From positions 81,625,321 through 81,689,320 of the forward strand of contig OY755040.1 of assembly GCA_963576565.1 (NCBI GenBank): 64,000 nt of DNA. The letters are read 5' to 3'. The position numbers and the translations under genes were made by a program. This document shows positions 12,443 to 25,640 of this stretch, one piece after another. The stretch's first letter is position 1. The number at the start of each line of letters is the position of its first letter. The notes beneath the pieces were generated by a model. It was not told the origin of the DNA. It did no database searches and was given only the letters and a program-made list of their open reading frames with translations. The stretch is from Aspidapion aeneum (lineage: Eukaryota; Arthropoda; Insecta; Coleoptera; Brentidae).

Positions 12443-12475
<33 letters not shown>
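12399..12475. repeat. (TA)n microsatellite
   Basis: About 77 bp of TA dinucleotides, interrupted twice by 'ac'. Any ORF across it is spurious. Confidence 0.95.
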
Positions 12476-12477
<2 letters not shown>

Positions 12478-12479
12478 AT

Positions 12480-13346
12480 GCACTCGCCGTTGTCATCTCA
12501 GCGTTAAGGATATGACGACCTGACCTCACCTATTTCTGGTGGTGTTACCCCATATATATGTACATATATGAGATGAGGGGAACTTCCTTTACCAGAATAT
12601 CAAAACAAGGGTAAAGATTTTTTTTTCAAATATTTGATAAATACGTAGAATACGTTCGGACCTCAGGCCGATATACAACCTTTGGATATGTGGTATTTTC
12701 TGCCACCTCAGGCACTGTTGCCGGTTTTATTAAGGTGATAATGTGCATTAGATTTTAAAACAAGAAATAAAATACTTGTTTCATTTGCAAACTTTTTTGT
12801 ATTTTGCGATTTTTACACATCCTTAACCGTGCTAAACAAAATCGCTCTTCCACCAAAGGCTGCTATCAGAAAATAAAAAAATGCTTCAGTATGGTATGGC
12901 GAGTATATTAAAATAAACAAATTAATTAAAACTTATTTGACGTACCTAATAGTGTAGGGACTATAGGTTAAAATACGTGCTAAATTTAAGCTAAATATCT
13001 CAAAAACTGCCCCTTTGCGCCCCTAGGGGCAAAATACATAATTTTCTTTGAGAGTCAAATAATAAGTACTCGATGTGTTCAGAATTGAAAAAATATTTTG
13101 ACACCCAAACCTTCCTTTTTGACTAAGATAATTTGAAGTCTGTTAGCAGGTCAGGCAGTGTTGGTGGGATCATTAATAATCGATTTAAACAGGTGTTGCA
13201 AAAACTTCATCCGAAAGCCCACAAAAGACGCTATGGCCCCGGACTACCATCACTTACACGCAAAGTGCTTGTTTATGGTCCACCCTACTTTTACCTTCCT
13301 AGCCTGCTCAGCAATTTCTAGAAAAAGTATTATTTTTAACAAAAAT
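12480..13346. other. Intron sequence, nothing recognised
   Basis: No convincing ORF, repeat arm or target duplication. Small overlapping ORFs near 13133-13361 (62 and 67 codons) resemble no family known to me. Confidence 0.4.
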
Positions 13347-14333
13347 TTTTTTTTGAGATAACGCCGAGAATTTTTGTCGATGTGTCTGTGTGTGTATGTC
13401 CGTAAGACGATAGCTTCTAAACCGCTGATTTTCATGAGATTTTCACAAAAAAAAAACAATTTAATACTATAACGAGCTGATTAGATTTTGGCCAAAATCC
13501 ATTAATGCTAATGACAGCTTTCTGACAGTTTAAAAATTGAAATTATGCTAACTCTTTAACGGAGCACCGCATGAATATGCGGTTTTCGGAATAACATAGT
13601 AGAATACATTTTTTTTCTCACTCTAAGCTAATTAGGCCTTAAAAATAATAATTAAGTTTATTCTTAACTAAAATAGTAACTATTTAATAAGTGTATACAG
13701 CAGAATTCTTGCTATGGAAAATTGTAATATTATCTTTGAAGCAATAAATAAAAAGTAAAAAAAAAATACATTTTTCTCAGAAATTTGTGTAATAACCAAA
13801 AATTTTGTGGGAGCTTTATTTTCTGAAATATTTGCAAAACACTGGTCTCAAGGCTGATATACCGTGGAGTGTGCTAATGGGCCCGGGTGTATGTGGTGTG
13901 TAAAGTGAAGAGAGTGCGCAAAAGTTCCACTTTCCGTACCAAACAACTGAATTCAAAAACAGTGCAGAAAGTACCTACATACGAATGTTAAATACAATTT
14001 ACAAGTTTGATTTGGTAAAACCTTTGTCAAGGGGTGACAGGGAGTAAAAATTTTAAAGACTGCCTCGGGCGCCACAAAATTAACTGCGGCTCTATCTATG
14101 GTTTTAAAAATAATTTTAAGCGATCAGCAGAGGGCGCCACTTCATTGACGCCAAAAGCGGCAACTTTTGGTCTTGTAAGGGTTTGTAACATATATTGTAA
14201 CGTTTTCCTTCCAGATAACCTGCATTCTTTTTTATTTTTTATTTATTCAGAGGAATGTCCCTTTGTGGGCTGGGGTGGGTAGGGGCGAAAATTTTCCCCG
14301 ACTGAATTAAATAATTCAAATTTCCTATAAATA

Positions 14334-15076
14334 ATTTTTTTTTTTTTACGGGTATGCGCACTCGCAAGGAGATCCCTATCACGCTCGAGAAGCGGCAAGT
14401 GCGCGGAAATGTTGGTGCGTGTTGGTTTTGAAACGGTTCAGGTTGTAACCTGCAGGGAAAACTGTCGCAGCGGGTTTATTCCACAGCGATGCTGTTCTCC
14501 AGAGATATGAATTCTGATATAATGAGGTTCTTGGTGCCTCTATTTTGACAATAAATTGATGGTTACCGTCTGTTTGACGTGTTCGCCTAGTAGGTGCTAC
14601 TCCCGGGGGGATCATACGTGCCAACTCTTCAGAGCATTTTCCGTGATAATACCTGTAGAAGAGAGATAGATCGCCCACAGTTCTTCGATGTTCGAGACTA
14701 TCCAAGCTACGGGTAAGTGCGGGGTCATTGATCAGCTTGATAGCTCGTTTTTGCACGGTTTTCAGAAGCATTAAGGTATGTTTGGGTGCCGCACTCCATA
14801 TATGTGAGCAGTAGTCCATAGTTGGTCGAATCTGGGCTTTGTAGAGTATCAGCAGTTGGCTTGGTGCATACAGATGTCTTGTACGAAATAGCACCCCAAG
14901 CTTTTGGGACGCCCTCCTAGCTTTATCTGCCACGTGACTGTGCCAAGACATGTTGGTCTCTGCAGTGACTCCTAAGATGTTCAACTGGCTCTGCAATGCG
15001 ACAGCACTTCCAGATAGCATGATATTTGGCTCACCGGTGCTGGTCTTTTTCGAAAACAGGGCTGCTTGGGTTTTCT
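14334..15076 (-). pseudogene. 5'-truncated LINE: C-terminal part of a Jockey-like RT
   Basis: A 213-codon reading frame (15020 to 14379), extendable upstream to about 15076, encodes the region downstream of the RT catalytic core. Visible pieces are LNILGVTAETNMSWHSHV, QIRPTMDYCSHIW, LLKTVQKRAIKLI and SLEHRRTVGDLSLFYRYYHG. These are characteristic of insect Jockey-clade elements. The T-run at 14335-14349 on + is its poly(A) tail. It interrupts unit U, whose uninterrupted sequence is at 46040-46065. The catalytic motifs are absent, so this is a dead-on-arrival copy. Confidence 0.85.
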
Positions 15077-17639
15077 GATGAAAATGATCGATTTTTGACT
15101 ATAAATAAGCATTTTATTTTCGAGCGTTTTTTAACTCAAAAATAGTTTTTGCCCTGTACCAAAGGTCACTTTAAATGACAAAGAAAAGTTTTTGTTAAAA
15201 CCTTTCGCCGTCTTTGAGAAAACCGTGTATTTCCAAACCCTTACATTAACACGAAAATATCGGCGCAACTCTGACCCTTAAGAAATTTAATTATGTTTTG
15301 GCCAAAGGTAAAAAAAGTCAAAAAATAAAGGGCTTTACAGATAAATAAAATAATCTGCAAATAGTTATGTATGTAAGTATGACAACAAACACAATTACAT
15401 CATTTGTTTCACAGCCAACTAAGCTAAAAACCGTCTTTTAAATAAATTCATCTTTTCCATAAACCAATGATAAAGACGTAAGTAAAGCTGGGGGGACCAC
15501 TATAAGGGGCCACCAAAGGAGGAGGCACTAAATACATTGTTTACCGGGACACGTCAGATGAGCTGAATTTGAGATATGTTGAAGGCCAAACCTTCCTAAT
15601 ATTTTTACTAAAAAAAATTGGGGGGGGTCATAGGATTCGTTTTCGAGCTATACTTATTTAAATGCGCGCCACTGAAATATGGAAAAATATGACTTTTTTG
15701 CATTTTTTTTAATAACTCATCGCCAAATAAAAACAAAAAAATGATATTAGTCTTATTTTATTGACAAAAGAGTCCTTTTAGGAATTTTGTCAATTTTTAA
15801 CATATAGTTTGCGTCACATACCTACAGAGTGGCTTAAAATAATTTAAAAAAAATACAGGAAAAATACCTGAGATTTATTACGTATAAAGAAAGGGAACTA
15901 AAAATGCATAGTCAAAATTAACTTCACTTGCTTTCATGTGAGTCGTTTTAACTATTCTAGAGTAATGTTTGCATAATAGGGTATGTTATAAGCTAACAGG
16001 GTATTTGAAAAAAAAAATAATTTAACGCATGACATATTTACTAACTGTCTACGAATAACTGTATTTACTGGGATGCGTCAAATGAGGTGATTTTAAGATA
16101 TGTTTGAGCCTAAACCGTCCGGATGCTTGTTTCAAAAAAATTGGGGGGTCATCGGTATCGTTTTTGAGCTATAATTATTTAAATGAGCCCAATGGATTGT
16201 GAAAAATGTAAGATTTAGTTTTTTGTTATAACTTCTCGTGAAAGAAAAATAAAAAACCAATATGAATTTTATTTTGTTGAAAAAAAAAAGAGTCTTTTTA
16301 AGTATGTTCTCATTTTTTGACATATAGTTTTCGTCACATATCTACATAGTGGCTCAAACTATGAATAATTGAAATACAAATAATAATAATAGACTTAATG
16401 GGTATTTCAAACATTTTTGAAATTCACATAACATGGAGTGCCTATGGAATAGTGTGTGGAAAATGTTTACTGGGATGTGTCAGATGCACTGAATTTGAGA
16501 TATGTTAGAGCCTTAACCGTCGTAATACTTGTTTCAAGAAAAAGTGGGTGGTGATCGGTTTTGTTCTCGAGTTATACTTATTTAATGCTAGAATATAGGA
16601 AATGTGGAGACAAAAAGACAAAAAGGGGCCTACTCACCCCTTTCCGGGGGTTCTGCCAAAAATTTTCAGAAAGCCTGTGAACAAACTTAATTGATAAAAG
16701 TTTAAATATCAACTTTTTATCCCTATAACGAGATTGAAGTTGTAGCGAAAATCCATAAGAGTATAGCTCAAAAACGAAACCGATGACCCCCTCCCCCAAT
16801 TTTTTTGAGCAAGTTTCAGGATGCCTCGGGCTCTAACATATCTCAAATTCACCTGATCTGACGCATCCCGTTAAACACACTATTCCGCTACACAGTTAGT
16901 ACACATATTATTTGTTTAATTTAAAAAATGTTTATTTACCCTGTAGGTTTACTACATAAACCATTATGTATGTAAATGTTACTTTACAATAATTACAACG
17001 ACTCACATTGAAGCAAATGAATTTATTTTGACTATGAATTTTTAATTTCATCCCTTTAAGTTTATTTAACAAATCCCAGTTATTATTCCTGTATTTCTGT
17101 TATTCATATTTTGAGCCACTCTGTAGATACGTGACGAAAACTATAAAAAAAATTAAAACATACTTAAAAAAGGTTTTTTTTTCAACTAAATAAAATTAAG
17201 AGTGGATTTCTATTTGACGAGAAGCTATAGCAAAAACACTACAAAAAGTCACATTTTTCTTTCTTCCAGTGGCGGATTTAAATAATTACAGCTCGAAAAC
17301 GAAACCGATGACCCCCAATTTCTTTGAGACGAGTATTTAGACGGCTTTTAACGCATCCCGGTAAACACACTATACCATAGACAATTAGTTAACGTGTCAT
17401 GCGTTGAATTAATTTTTTTTTGAAATACCCTGCTTGCTTATAACATAACCTATTTTGCAAACATCACTCTAGAATAGTTAAAGCGACTCACATGAAAGCA
17501 AGTGAAGTTAATTTTGACCATGTATTTTTAGTTTCCTTTCTTTATATTTAGTAAATCTTAGGTATTTTTCCTGTATTTTTTTTATTATTTTGAGCCACTC
17601 TGTAGGTATGTGACGGAAACTATGGGGGCAATTCTTTAC

Positions 17640-18964
17640 ATTTCAAAAAATCTGCCGAAATTTGAAAAAATGTGACATAATCTGGCGCTTAAGATTTCTC
17701 GTTTAAAAGGCAATTTTTAAACTTAAAAACTTACCTAAAAGTCGATTTCCCACTTTTTGATAGATGTAGGCTTCACGATATAATATTTGTTTTTAATTAA
17801 AAACCCGTAATTTGTTGAAAATTTTTAATTTAAAAATTGTAAATAAATTCAAAGCAGAAGACCATTAACCACACAAACTGAAATGTCAGATTTCGTCACA
17901 TTTCGTCACATTTCTTTCAAATTTATGAGTCCTATTCGTTTTCTTTATGAGGTCAGCTAAGTTTACTTTCTTTCTTTGTTTTTCACGGTAAAATTAACAA
18001 AGAGGGACTAACTGCATGTCGTGGAAGGGTCGCTACAAAATTAGCTCTACGCTGTTGCCACCGTTATATTTGAACGGATTTTTAAGGGAATGTCAAATTA
18101 TTTCTTTAAAATCTGCCAGAAAAATCTGACTAAGTGAGGATCCTGGTCAAATTATTGAAGTGGTGATTATTTTTTTACTTTTTAAAAAAGCTAGGCACGT
18201 ATATAGTTTTTTATTCTGGGGGGTCCTCCCATATAGAAACTGCTGTTCTTCAGTGACGGCCCATGACACAGTCTTCGTAAACCAGAGAGAAAATAATAAA
18301 TTGTCTCTGTCGTAAACGAACACGAAGGCTGCGCCCATAAGGTTTTGGATAGGAAAATTAGAAATACTAGGGTCACTGCATTCTGGAAGTGTAGCGTCTC
18401 CCAGGGGTAGCGACACGAGTGTCAAAACCGTACTCAAAATTCCATAGACGTTCGTGAAAAATACTCATTTTTATACAGTCTGAGAAAAGAAAAATGTTTT
18501 AATAAAACTTAAAAAGAACTCGTTTTTATACAGCTTAAGCATTAAAAAATATGTTCCTTGAGTTTTTGGGTTATGAATATTTATTGTAGGTATTATTGTT
18601 AAAAATCATTTTCTTTTAAATATTATTTCTGTTTTTGTATAAAAATAATACGTAATAAATAAACAAACAGGACAGAAATACATTTCTATGTTAAAAGTTT
18701 ATTAATAGTATATAATATATCAAGGGATAAAATGAAACTTTTATCACGATGTTTATACGCTATTTTTCGCACTGTTTAATTTATTTTCCAAGGTTTTTTC
18801 CCATTTTTTTGGGTGTTTTCGGTATTGTGGTTTTTTTAGTACCTTTTTATTCCGAATTTTACATTTTATCAAAAGACAAAAAATGCCCAAATACAGTTCG
18901 AGTTTTCGTAAGGTTCGGCTTAATTATTTATAATTTTATAGTACATTTCATATAAATATCGTAA
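17640..18964. other. Left interior of Z, no gene recognised
   Basis: Holds a minus-strand ORF at 18147-18437 (96 codons, KTVSWAVTEEQQFLYG) that I do not recognise. Around 18390-18415 lies the phrase 'gtctcccaggggtagcgac', which recurs inverted at 21128-21150 and in part at 21728-21735. That suggests a repeat rather than a gene. Confidence 0.4.
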
Positions 18965-20090
18965 TATTATTGTTCGAAAGCATAAACTTCGAAAATCATT
19001 TTCTTCAAACCAAAAATTGTTCTAAAACATATTCTTCGAACAAAAGATTGTTCGAAAACGTTTTCTTCAAACAGACATTTTTCGAAATCATTTTCTTCGA
19101 ACAGAAATGTGTTCGAAAACATTTTCTTTGAACGGAAATTTGTTCGAAAATATTTTTTTTAAATGAAAATTTGTTCAAAAACATTTTTTCGAAAACAAAT
19201 TTTTCGAAAAAAAAATATTTGACCTGGCTTGCCAAACTTAACACAACTCATATAGTTCGACTAATGGGGTTTTTTCTAACAATTTTTGAAAACAAAAACT
19301 TCCCTGACTTCTTTCCCGGGATCCTAGAGGGTGTGAAACCAAACCGAACCAACCGAGACCTATTGTCGAAAAATTATTTCCCTAAATTAGCTTTCCGGTC
19401 CTCATTTTGGAAGGTTGAAATCGGTGTTACTCTAACCTTTCTTAATTGAGCACATCAGGAGGTATCTGGACCGGTTCGGATACGTTTGCGATCAATTGAC
19501 AAAGTTTAGGAAAATACCAATTTCGACCTTCCAAAAGGAGGAAAGTAGACAAATTTTCAGAATGTTTACGATCCCGCGAAAGAAGTCAGGGTTTTCTGAA
19601 AAAATATGTTAAAAAGACCTTGCCGTAGTCAAACTATATGAATTGTGTTAGGTTTGGAAATCCAGGTCTAGAGCGTCTTTTATCGAAAAACTTGCTTTCG
19701 AAGAAAATGATTTCTATTCGAAGAAAATGTTTTTGAACAACTAATACTTACGAACAAATTTCCGTTCAAAGAAATGGTGTTCGAATAAATTTCCGTTTAA
19801 AAAAAATCTTTTCGAACAAATTTCCAGTAGAAGAAATTGTTTTCATAAAAATTTCCGTTCGAAGAAAATGTTTTCGAACAAAGTTCTGCGATGTTGCTAC
19901 CTTGAGATTTTATTGGATGTTGATTTTTTAAAAACTTAATTCTACTTTGTTTTGCAATCATTACAGTGTAGCTACTTTCGATCTTTGTTTGAACCTTTTG
20001 TTTTTCAATCTTTTGTATTTTCGACCTTTTGTACTTTCGAACTTTTGTATTTTCGACTTTTTGTATTTTCGACCTTTTCTTCAACGCCCG
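18965..20090. mobile_element. Minisatellite-armed foldback element F2
   Basis: Left arm (18970-19240) is a degenerate array of 'ttcgaaaacattttcttcga'; right arm (19660-19890) is its reverse complement. Interior has an inverted pair of the phrase 'gacttctttcccgggatcc' (19305-19325 and, degenerate, 19568-19595). An inverted pair around 'aaatcggtgttac' and 'ccaatttcgacc' lies between about 19395 and 19545. From 19985 to 20080 there is a short array of 'ttttgtattttcgacc'. Same plan as F1. Confidence 0.7.
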
Positions 20091-20270
20091 CTTTTTTTTG
20101 AACAATAATAAAAATAATAGTAGGTATATTATAAACCTGGGGCGTGCAGTGTTTACTTTTAATACCACGGCGGGAATTTTTATGCTCGACCGGAAGAAGG
20201 GCTATAATTTGCTAAGTGACTAAAAGGGACTTTAATGTCAAAAACAAAAGTCAGTCAGATGCTAACAAAC

Positions 20271-20324
20271 TAAGGTCACTCATCGTCAAGCAAGGTAAAG
20301 CTTGCTTGACGATGAGTGACCTTA
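20271..20324. repeat. Perfect 24-bp-arm hairpin
   Basis: Arms 20271-20294 and 20301-20324 are exact reverse complements (each contains 'ggtcactcatcgtcaagc') around a 6-base loop 'gtaaag'. The function is unknown. It has no downstream T-run and the stem is short for a microRNA precursor. Confidence 0.9.
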
Positions 20325-21910
20325 TAACAAACAATGTGGAAAAAATATTATTTATTTCATAACAAACTAATTAAGTTTAGTCGAGAAAAAGTTCGAATTA
20401 CATTTCTCGAAGATGGAAAATAAAGCAATTCTTACTTTGAGATGGGCATGGAAATGATGCAATAAACAGAATTTCGAAAATTTCACAGTTTCCTGGTTTC
20501 CAGCCTGGAGAAGTCTAGAAAGTTAAATGCTTCGTTTATATGGAAGCAATATGCTATGCCTAAGGACACAATAACGATCAAAACGAACCAAGCCATCGGC
20601 AAAGTACAGTAAGCTTACGGCAAGCTGGAACAAAATAATCGGTATCGTGTATATATTCCTTTTTGTTTTTTGTATTATGATAAAATAAAATAATCCAAAA
20701 ACCTATATTTTGCCTTTATGGTTTTAAAGAAATTACTTTCAATCACTGGGGACAAGAAATACTACCTTAGCCCATGAAAAAAGGGATTAAACGTACACCT
20801 TTATTCCGTAGAGAGCATAAAAAATTTATTAAATGATACAAAACCCAAAATAATAGTTTTCTATATTTTAGAATATATATAAAACATGCAAACTATATTT
20901 TTGGTTTCCTTCGCTGTGTGGGTCCTAACACAGGGTCCTAATAAATTTGAAATCATAAAAAACTTAGTTTTTTTAGGTTTGTTTATTTGGACAGTAAAAT
21001 TTATATACCGGATGTGACGGACAGTTCTTTACGTAACATTTGTAAACCATTTAATTTTTTTAAACATAAAAAAAGCTACGCTCCTGACAGTGTCAGATTT
21101 GCGTTTTTCGTAAATGAGGTTATGTTTGGTGTCGCTACCCCTGGGAGACATGAGCGGCTAGTTCACAACTTGCATTCCGTTTGCTATTGGTCGAAATAGT
21201 CAGCTGACTTTTTGATGTTGAACGTTGCCGTTTAAGATTATTATTATATTATATTAAGAGATGGTGCCACCAGTCAAGCATTTAATAAACTTTATGTTTA
21301 CAGCTTTCGGCGTAAAATACGAATATATACTAGTGTAAGTGACTAAAAAGTGTAGTGGTTTGTGCAATACATACCTATTGAATTTAACGAAATCTATGCA
21401 TATGCCGATGAGTTTTTTTTTATTGTTTTTTTAAAACATATTATTTTTTTTTTTAATTAGCTTCCCTATCCTGTTTTCCTGTCGAAATCGGTGTTAACCT
21501 AACCCTGATAAATTATTCGACAACGTATCCTAACCTGTCCAGACACGCCCCGGTTAGGATACGTTTCCCATCAATTGACCACGGTTAGGTTTTGTTTCAG
21601 TTTGGTTTAACACCGATCTCAACCTCCCAAAACGAGGACAGGAGACTTTTAATTTTAAAAATCCCGCCTGACTATGTCAACCAATAGCAAATGGAATGCA
21701 AGTTGTGAACTATCCGCTCGTTGGGAGACGCCAGGCTTTCAGGATGCAGTGACCCTAAGAATAGTGCTACAGTCGCCACCTGACGAAAATAAGTCGAAGG
21801 CGGAATTTTTCAGGGGTGCCACGACCACGTGGTCACATTGTGCAAGGAAAACTTAAGTTTGCGACACGCTCCCTAGAGGGCCCCGCACATATAGGCAGAC
21901 AACTGCGTAC
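20325..21910. other. Interior of Z, no gene recognised; inverted pair
   Basis: An inverted repeat pairs 21130-21196 with 21674-21735 (both contain 'ggaatgcaagttgtgaacta' or its complement). Between them, 21475-21650 resembles the interior of F2 ('gttaggatacgtttcccatc' against 'ttcggatacgtttgcgatc'). ORFs of 60-70 codons at 20987 and 21674 fall on the two arms of the pair and are shadows of it. Confidence 0.5.
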
Positions 21911-22139
21911 AGCCGACCTGAAAATAGATTTCAAAATATGAATAAAATGAACGGGACCCAAGAAACAAACCTTTAAAACATAAATTTCAAACTTTCTATA
22001 AATTCGTATAATTAAAAATAATGTTTGTATAATTATGTAAAATTTCTTGTGTGCCTAATATTATAGATTTGTTAAAAAATTCTAATTTTCTACTTAGCAA
22101 TAAAAAGTTGAAAATAGCCCCAAAAAACTACTATTTACG

Positions 22140-22880
22140 GATTAGATCAAATTTTGGTCCAGGAGGTGAGTTACAGGGTGATATCGAAAATAGTAGTAAA
22201 TCTTAATAAAAATCACATTTTTAAAAAACAACTCTGTCAGGAATTTAAGTTAGCAAATAAGAGTAAAAAATACATTAAAAAATGTATCATGAACTTATTG
22301 TATTATTTTTAGATCCAGCACGTGAGAGACCTACAGGGTGATATCGAAATTAGAAGCGTAATTTTCTAAAAAACAAATTTTTAAAAAACAATGTTGTCAA
22401 GAGCTTTCGTTAGCAAAAAATTATTTGAAACACGTTACACAATCATACCATTATCAGATTTTATCACCTTCAGGTCCAGGAATTGAGCTACATGGTGATA
22501 TAGAAATTATTAGTGTGTGTAAATTTTCTAAAAATCACATTTTTAAAGAGCAAGGTTGTCCGGAGCTTTTGTTAGCAAAGTATAGTTAGGAATACGTTAA
22601 ACAATCATACCATTAACTGACTGTATCACCGTTAGGTCCAGGAAGTGAGGTACAGGGTGATGTCGAAATTAGTAATAAAATTTCGTAAAAATCACGTTTT
22701 TAAAAAACAACGTTGTCAGGAGCGTTTGTTCGCAAAAAATAGTTAGGAACACGTTAAGCAATCATACCACTTACTAAATTTCATTTATTTCCAGTAGGTA
22801 ATCTGCAGGGTGATATCTAAATAGCAGTAAAGATTTTGAAAAATCACGTTTTTAAAAAACAAGGGAGGTGAGCTACAGGG
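22140..22880. repeat. ~157-bp tandem array, left arm
   Basis: About five degenerate units, each with a variant of 'ggtccaggaagtgaggtac', 'agggtgatatcgaaatta', then 'aaatcacatttttaaa' and an 'acaatcataccatta' stretch. The same units run on the opposite strand at 24975-25640. Confidence 0.8.
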
Positions 22881-22889
22881 TGAAATGAA

Positions 22890-23720
22890 TAAATAAATCC
22901 AAAAATATTCACATATATTTACGTGAAAAACTTTTACTATTTATTTGACAAATTTACAAGTTAATATGATAAAATTTTGACATTGAAACATATTAGTTAA
23001 TATAACCAAATCAACCTAAGCCCCTAACTAACCTTGGTCAAAATAAAAGTTTACAAATACACATAAGAAATCCAAAAATCCCTACATTTATTTACGTAAC
23101 AACATCTTGGTTCCTTGTTCTTTTACAAATTCACAAGTTAGTTTGAACCAAACCCATATAAATAAGGTTGGTCAATATAAAAATGTACAATAATTATTTA
23201 CAGAAAAACCTGCCTGCCTTCGTTGTTAATTCACAAATTTACATGCTTATTTGACAAACATTTTTCATCCAAAATATACAATTAATAGAATCAAACCGAA
23301 CCAGTTGGTCAATATAAAAATTAACAAATACAAATAGTAAATCAAAAATTTTTTACAAATATTTTACATTTGTTTGATTTGTTAATTAACAAATTTACAA
23401 GATATTTTAGAATCTTGGCCCTAAAATATATATTTAATGTAACAAAACGAAACCCTTCACTAGGCTTGCCTAATGTAAACATTTACAAACATACACGATA
23501 AATATAAAAATCTGCACATTTATTTAAAGGAAAAAACTGTCTTCGTTGTTATTTCACAAATTTGCATGTTTTTTAGGCAACAATTTGACACCCAAGTTAT
23601 CTATTACCAAACCGAGCCAAATCAAATCCTTATAATTATTAAGCTTGCTCAATATAAAAATGTACAAATACACATAATAAATATTACATTTATTTACATT
23701 GACAAACAACAACCTGCACA
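22890..23720. repeat. ~150-bp tandem array in the foldback centre
   Basis: About six diverged units spaced 140-170 bp. Each has 'ttggtcaatataaaaatgta', 'acaaatacacataataaat', 'cctgccttcgttgtt' and 'cacaaatttacaagtt' variants. The repeat unit is distinct from the flanking 157-bp family. Confidence 0.75.
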
Positions 23721-24029
23721 CAAATATTTTTGTCCCGTACGTCGTTCTTAGTTTTATTTAATTACTTGTATATAGACTTCTTCCAAAGTGAAGCGACTCA
23801 ATATTTTGCATTTCTTTCAAAAAATCTGTTAATACGTGTACCGCTACATAGCTATTTGGTTGTCTGATAAAGGGATATATTTCTTTACTTCTTTAGCTAT
23901 TTTTACTGAAAACTCCAAATCAAAAAAAGCAGTAGTTTCATCCCACTTAAGGTCTTTTATTTTTAAATTTTAAATATCTTTTACATAAATATTTTTTTGT
24001 ATCGCTTAGGCTTTTAATTGTTTGTACAA

Positions 24030-24380
24030 TAGTTATTTACCTAACAAGTGCGGAAAGAGGTACTTTTCCGCACGCGACGGCAGTTGCACAAACGACGCGG
24101 AGCGGAGTTCGGGCAAGCCGTCAAGGATGGAAAAGATAGTTTCCGCAAGAATTAGGTACAATGTTTTTCCTACGAGTGTTTTTGTCCATCTTCTTTATCA
24201 AAAAACATGTTTTAATTCGCAAAGATTTTATAATAATGCTAGAAAATGATACGTAAGATAGAATAGTTACATAAATCATTTAATGAGTCCTAAATATCTC
24301 ATTTTTAACAAAACAAAAATCGTGCGGAAAAGAAATTTTTCAGCACTAGTGCGGAAAAGTTACTTTTCCGTACGTTTTTT
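24030..24380. repeat. Short palindromic motifs 'gtgcggaaa...ttttccgcac'
   Basis: Small inverted pairs around 24048-24075 and 24325-24375 (for example 'gtgcggaaaagt' followed by 'acttttccg'). Isolated copies of 'gtgcggaaaagtaa' follow at 24902-24917. They look like termini of a short repeat family. No target duplication paired. Confidence 0.5.
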
Positions 24381-24554
24381 TAACTTTTATTTTTACTTGA
24401 TTTTTTTATGCACGGAAAAATAATAAAACAGGATGTTTTTATTATGATATATTAAAAAGAAACTTTATGTAAAGAACATTTAATTAACAATAACGAAAAA
24501 GTTATTGATGGTAGATATTGAAATTGAAAGTGCACTTTCTGTTTGTTGCATGCT

Positions 24555-24854
24555 TCAATATACATCAGATGCCGCAACATCTTGAATAACGTCTTTTCTT
24601 ATTGGAATTTGATTGGTTGGTGTTTGGCCCAGTACAGAAATGCCTTGATCAGTTTGCTGCTTAGAATTACTACTGTAGTGAATGGAGGAAGGTACATTGG
24701 TCTGTACAGGCTGTAACACATTACAGGATTCTTCATTCGATGATTCTGGTAGCATCGGTACAGCAGCACTTCTTGAAAATGAAACTTGTGTGTAGGAGAA
24801 CGGGTTTTTATTTGAAAACGATTGTGGACGGGAAGGTTCTTGCAATTTGGACAT
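24555..24854 (-). CDS. Short hypothetical ORF, Ser/Gln/Pro-rich
   Basis: 99 codons on the minus strand beginning MSKLQEPSRPQSFSNKNPF, rich in Ser, Gln, Pro and Asn with one Cys. I do not recognise it. A second overlapping minus-strand frame (24599-24949) is also open, so the openness may be chance. Composition is less A+T-biased than the surroundings, which is the only reason to list it. It could be a fragment of a mobile-element protein or of a captured exon. No splice sites or promoter can be supported. Confidence 0.2.
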   Translation of the reverse strand: MSKLQEPSRPQSFSNKNPFSYTQVSFSRSAAVPMLPESSNEESCNVLQPVQTNVPSSIHYSSNSKQQTDQGISVLGQTPTNQIPIRKDVIQDVAASDVY

Positions 24855-24974
24855 GCGGAAAAAAATCGTGAGGAAAGTAAAAATGATGCGAAAAAGTAAA
24901 ATTGTGCGGAAAAGTAATTAACGTAATATTCTTTTAATAGATCGCTCAAGAAACCCTAACTTATATGTTCTTGG

Positions 24975-25640
24975 TTTGTAAACAGTAAGGTGAGGCCAAA
25001 AGTTATTTTTAAAAATATGATTTATAAAAAAAATTACTACTAGTATCTTACCTACTGGACCTAAATGTAACGCAGTTAGTGAATGGTGTGGTTTGTTTAC
25101 ATATTCCTAACTATTTTTTGCTCACCAAGACTCCTGATAAAGTTGATTTTTAAAATTGTGATTTTTACAAAAGTGTTTTACTAATTTTGATATTACCCTG
25201 TACCTTACTCCAAGGACCTAAAGGTAATACAGTCAGTTAATGTTATGATTTTTTAACGTGTTCTTAAGCATTTTTTGATAACGAAAGCTCTTGACAACAT
25301 TGTTTTCTAAAAATGTGATTTTTAGAAAAATACACTAGTAATTTCGATATCACCCAGTAGCTCACTTGCTGGCTCTAAAGGTAATAAAATAAGTTAGTGA
25401 TATGATTTTTTAAGGTATTTCTAACTCTTGTTTGCTAAGTAAAACTCCTGACAAAGTTGTTTTTAACAATGTAAATTGTACAACTATTTTTGATATCACC
25501 CTGTAACTCACCCCCTGAACCTAAATTTGAAATAATCCGTTAATACATAGTTTAACTTTTTGGGCTATTTTCAACTTTTTATTGTTAAGTAGAGAACTAG
25601 AATTTCTAAACAAATCTATAATAGATTTTAAGGTCACCCT
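24975..25640. repeat. ~155-bp tandem array, right arm (inverted)
   Basis: About four units of the 22140-22880 family on the opposite strand, recognised by 'tgatatcaccctgtaactca' and 'taacgaaagctcttgacaac' variants. Confidence 0.8.

Noticed and set aside
12184..12483. 99-codon minus-strand ORF with YIYIYI and KYRNHKISK repeats
   Set aside because: Reads the (TA)n and the 'tttcgatattttgtag' minisatellite.
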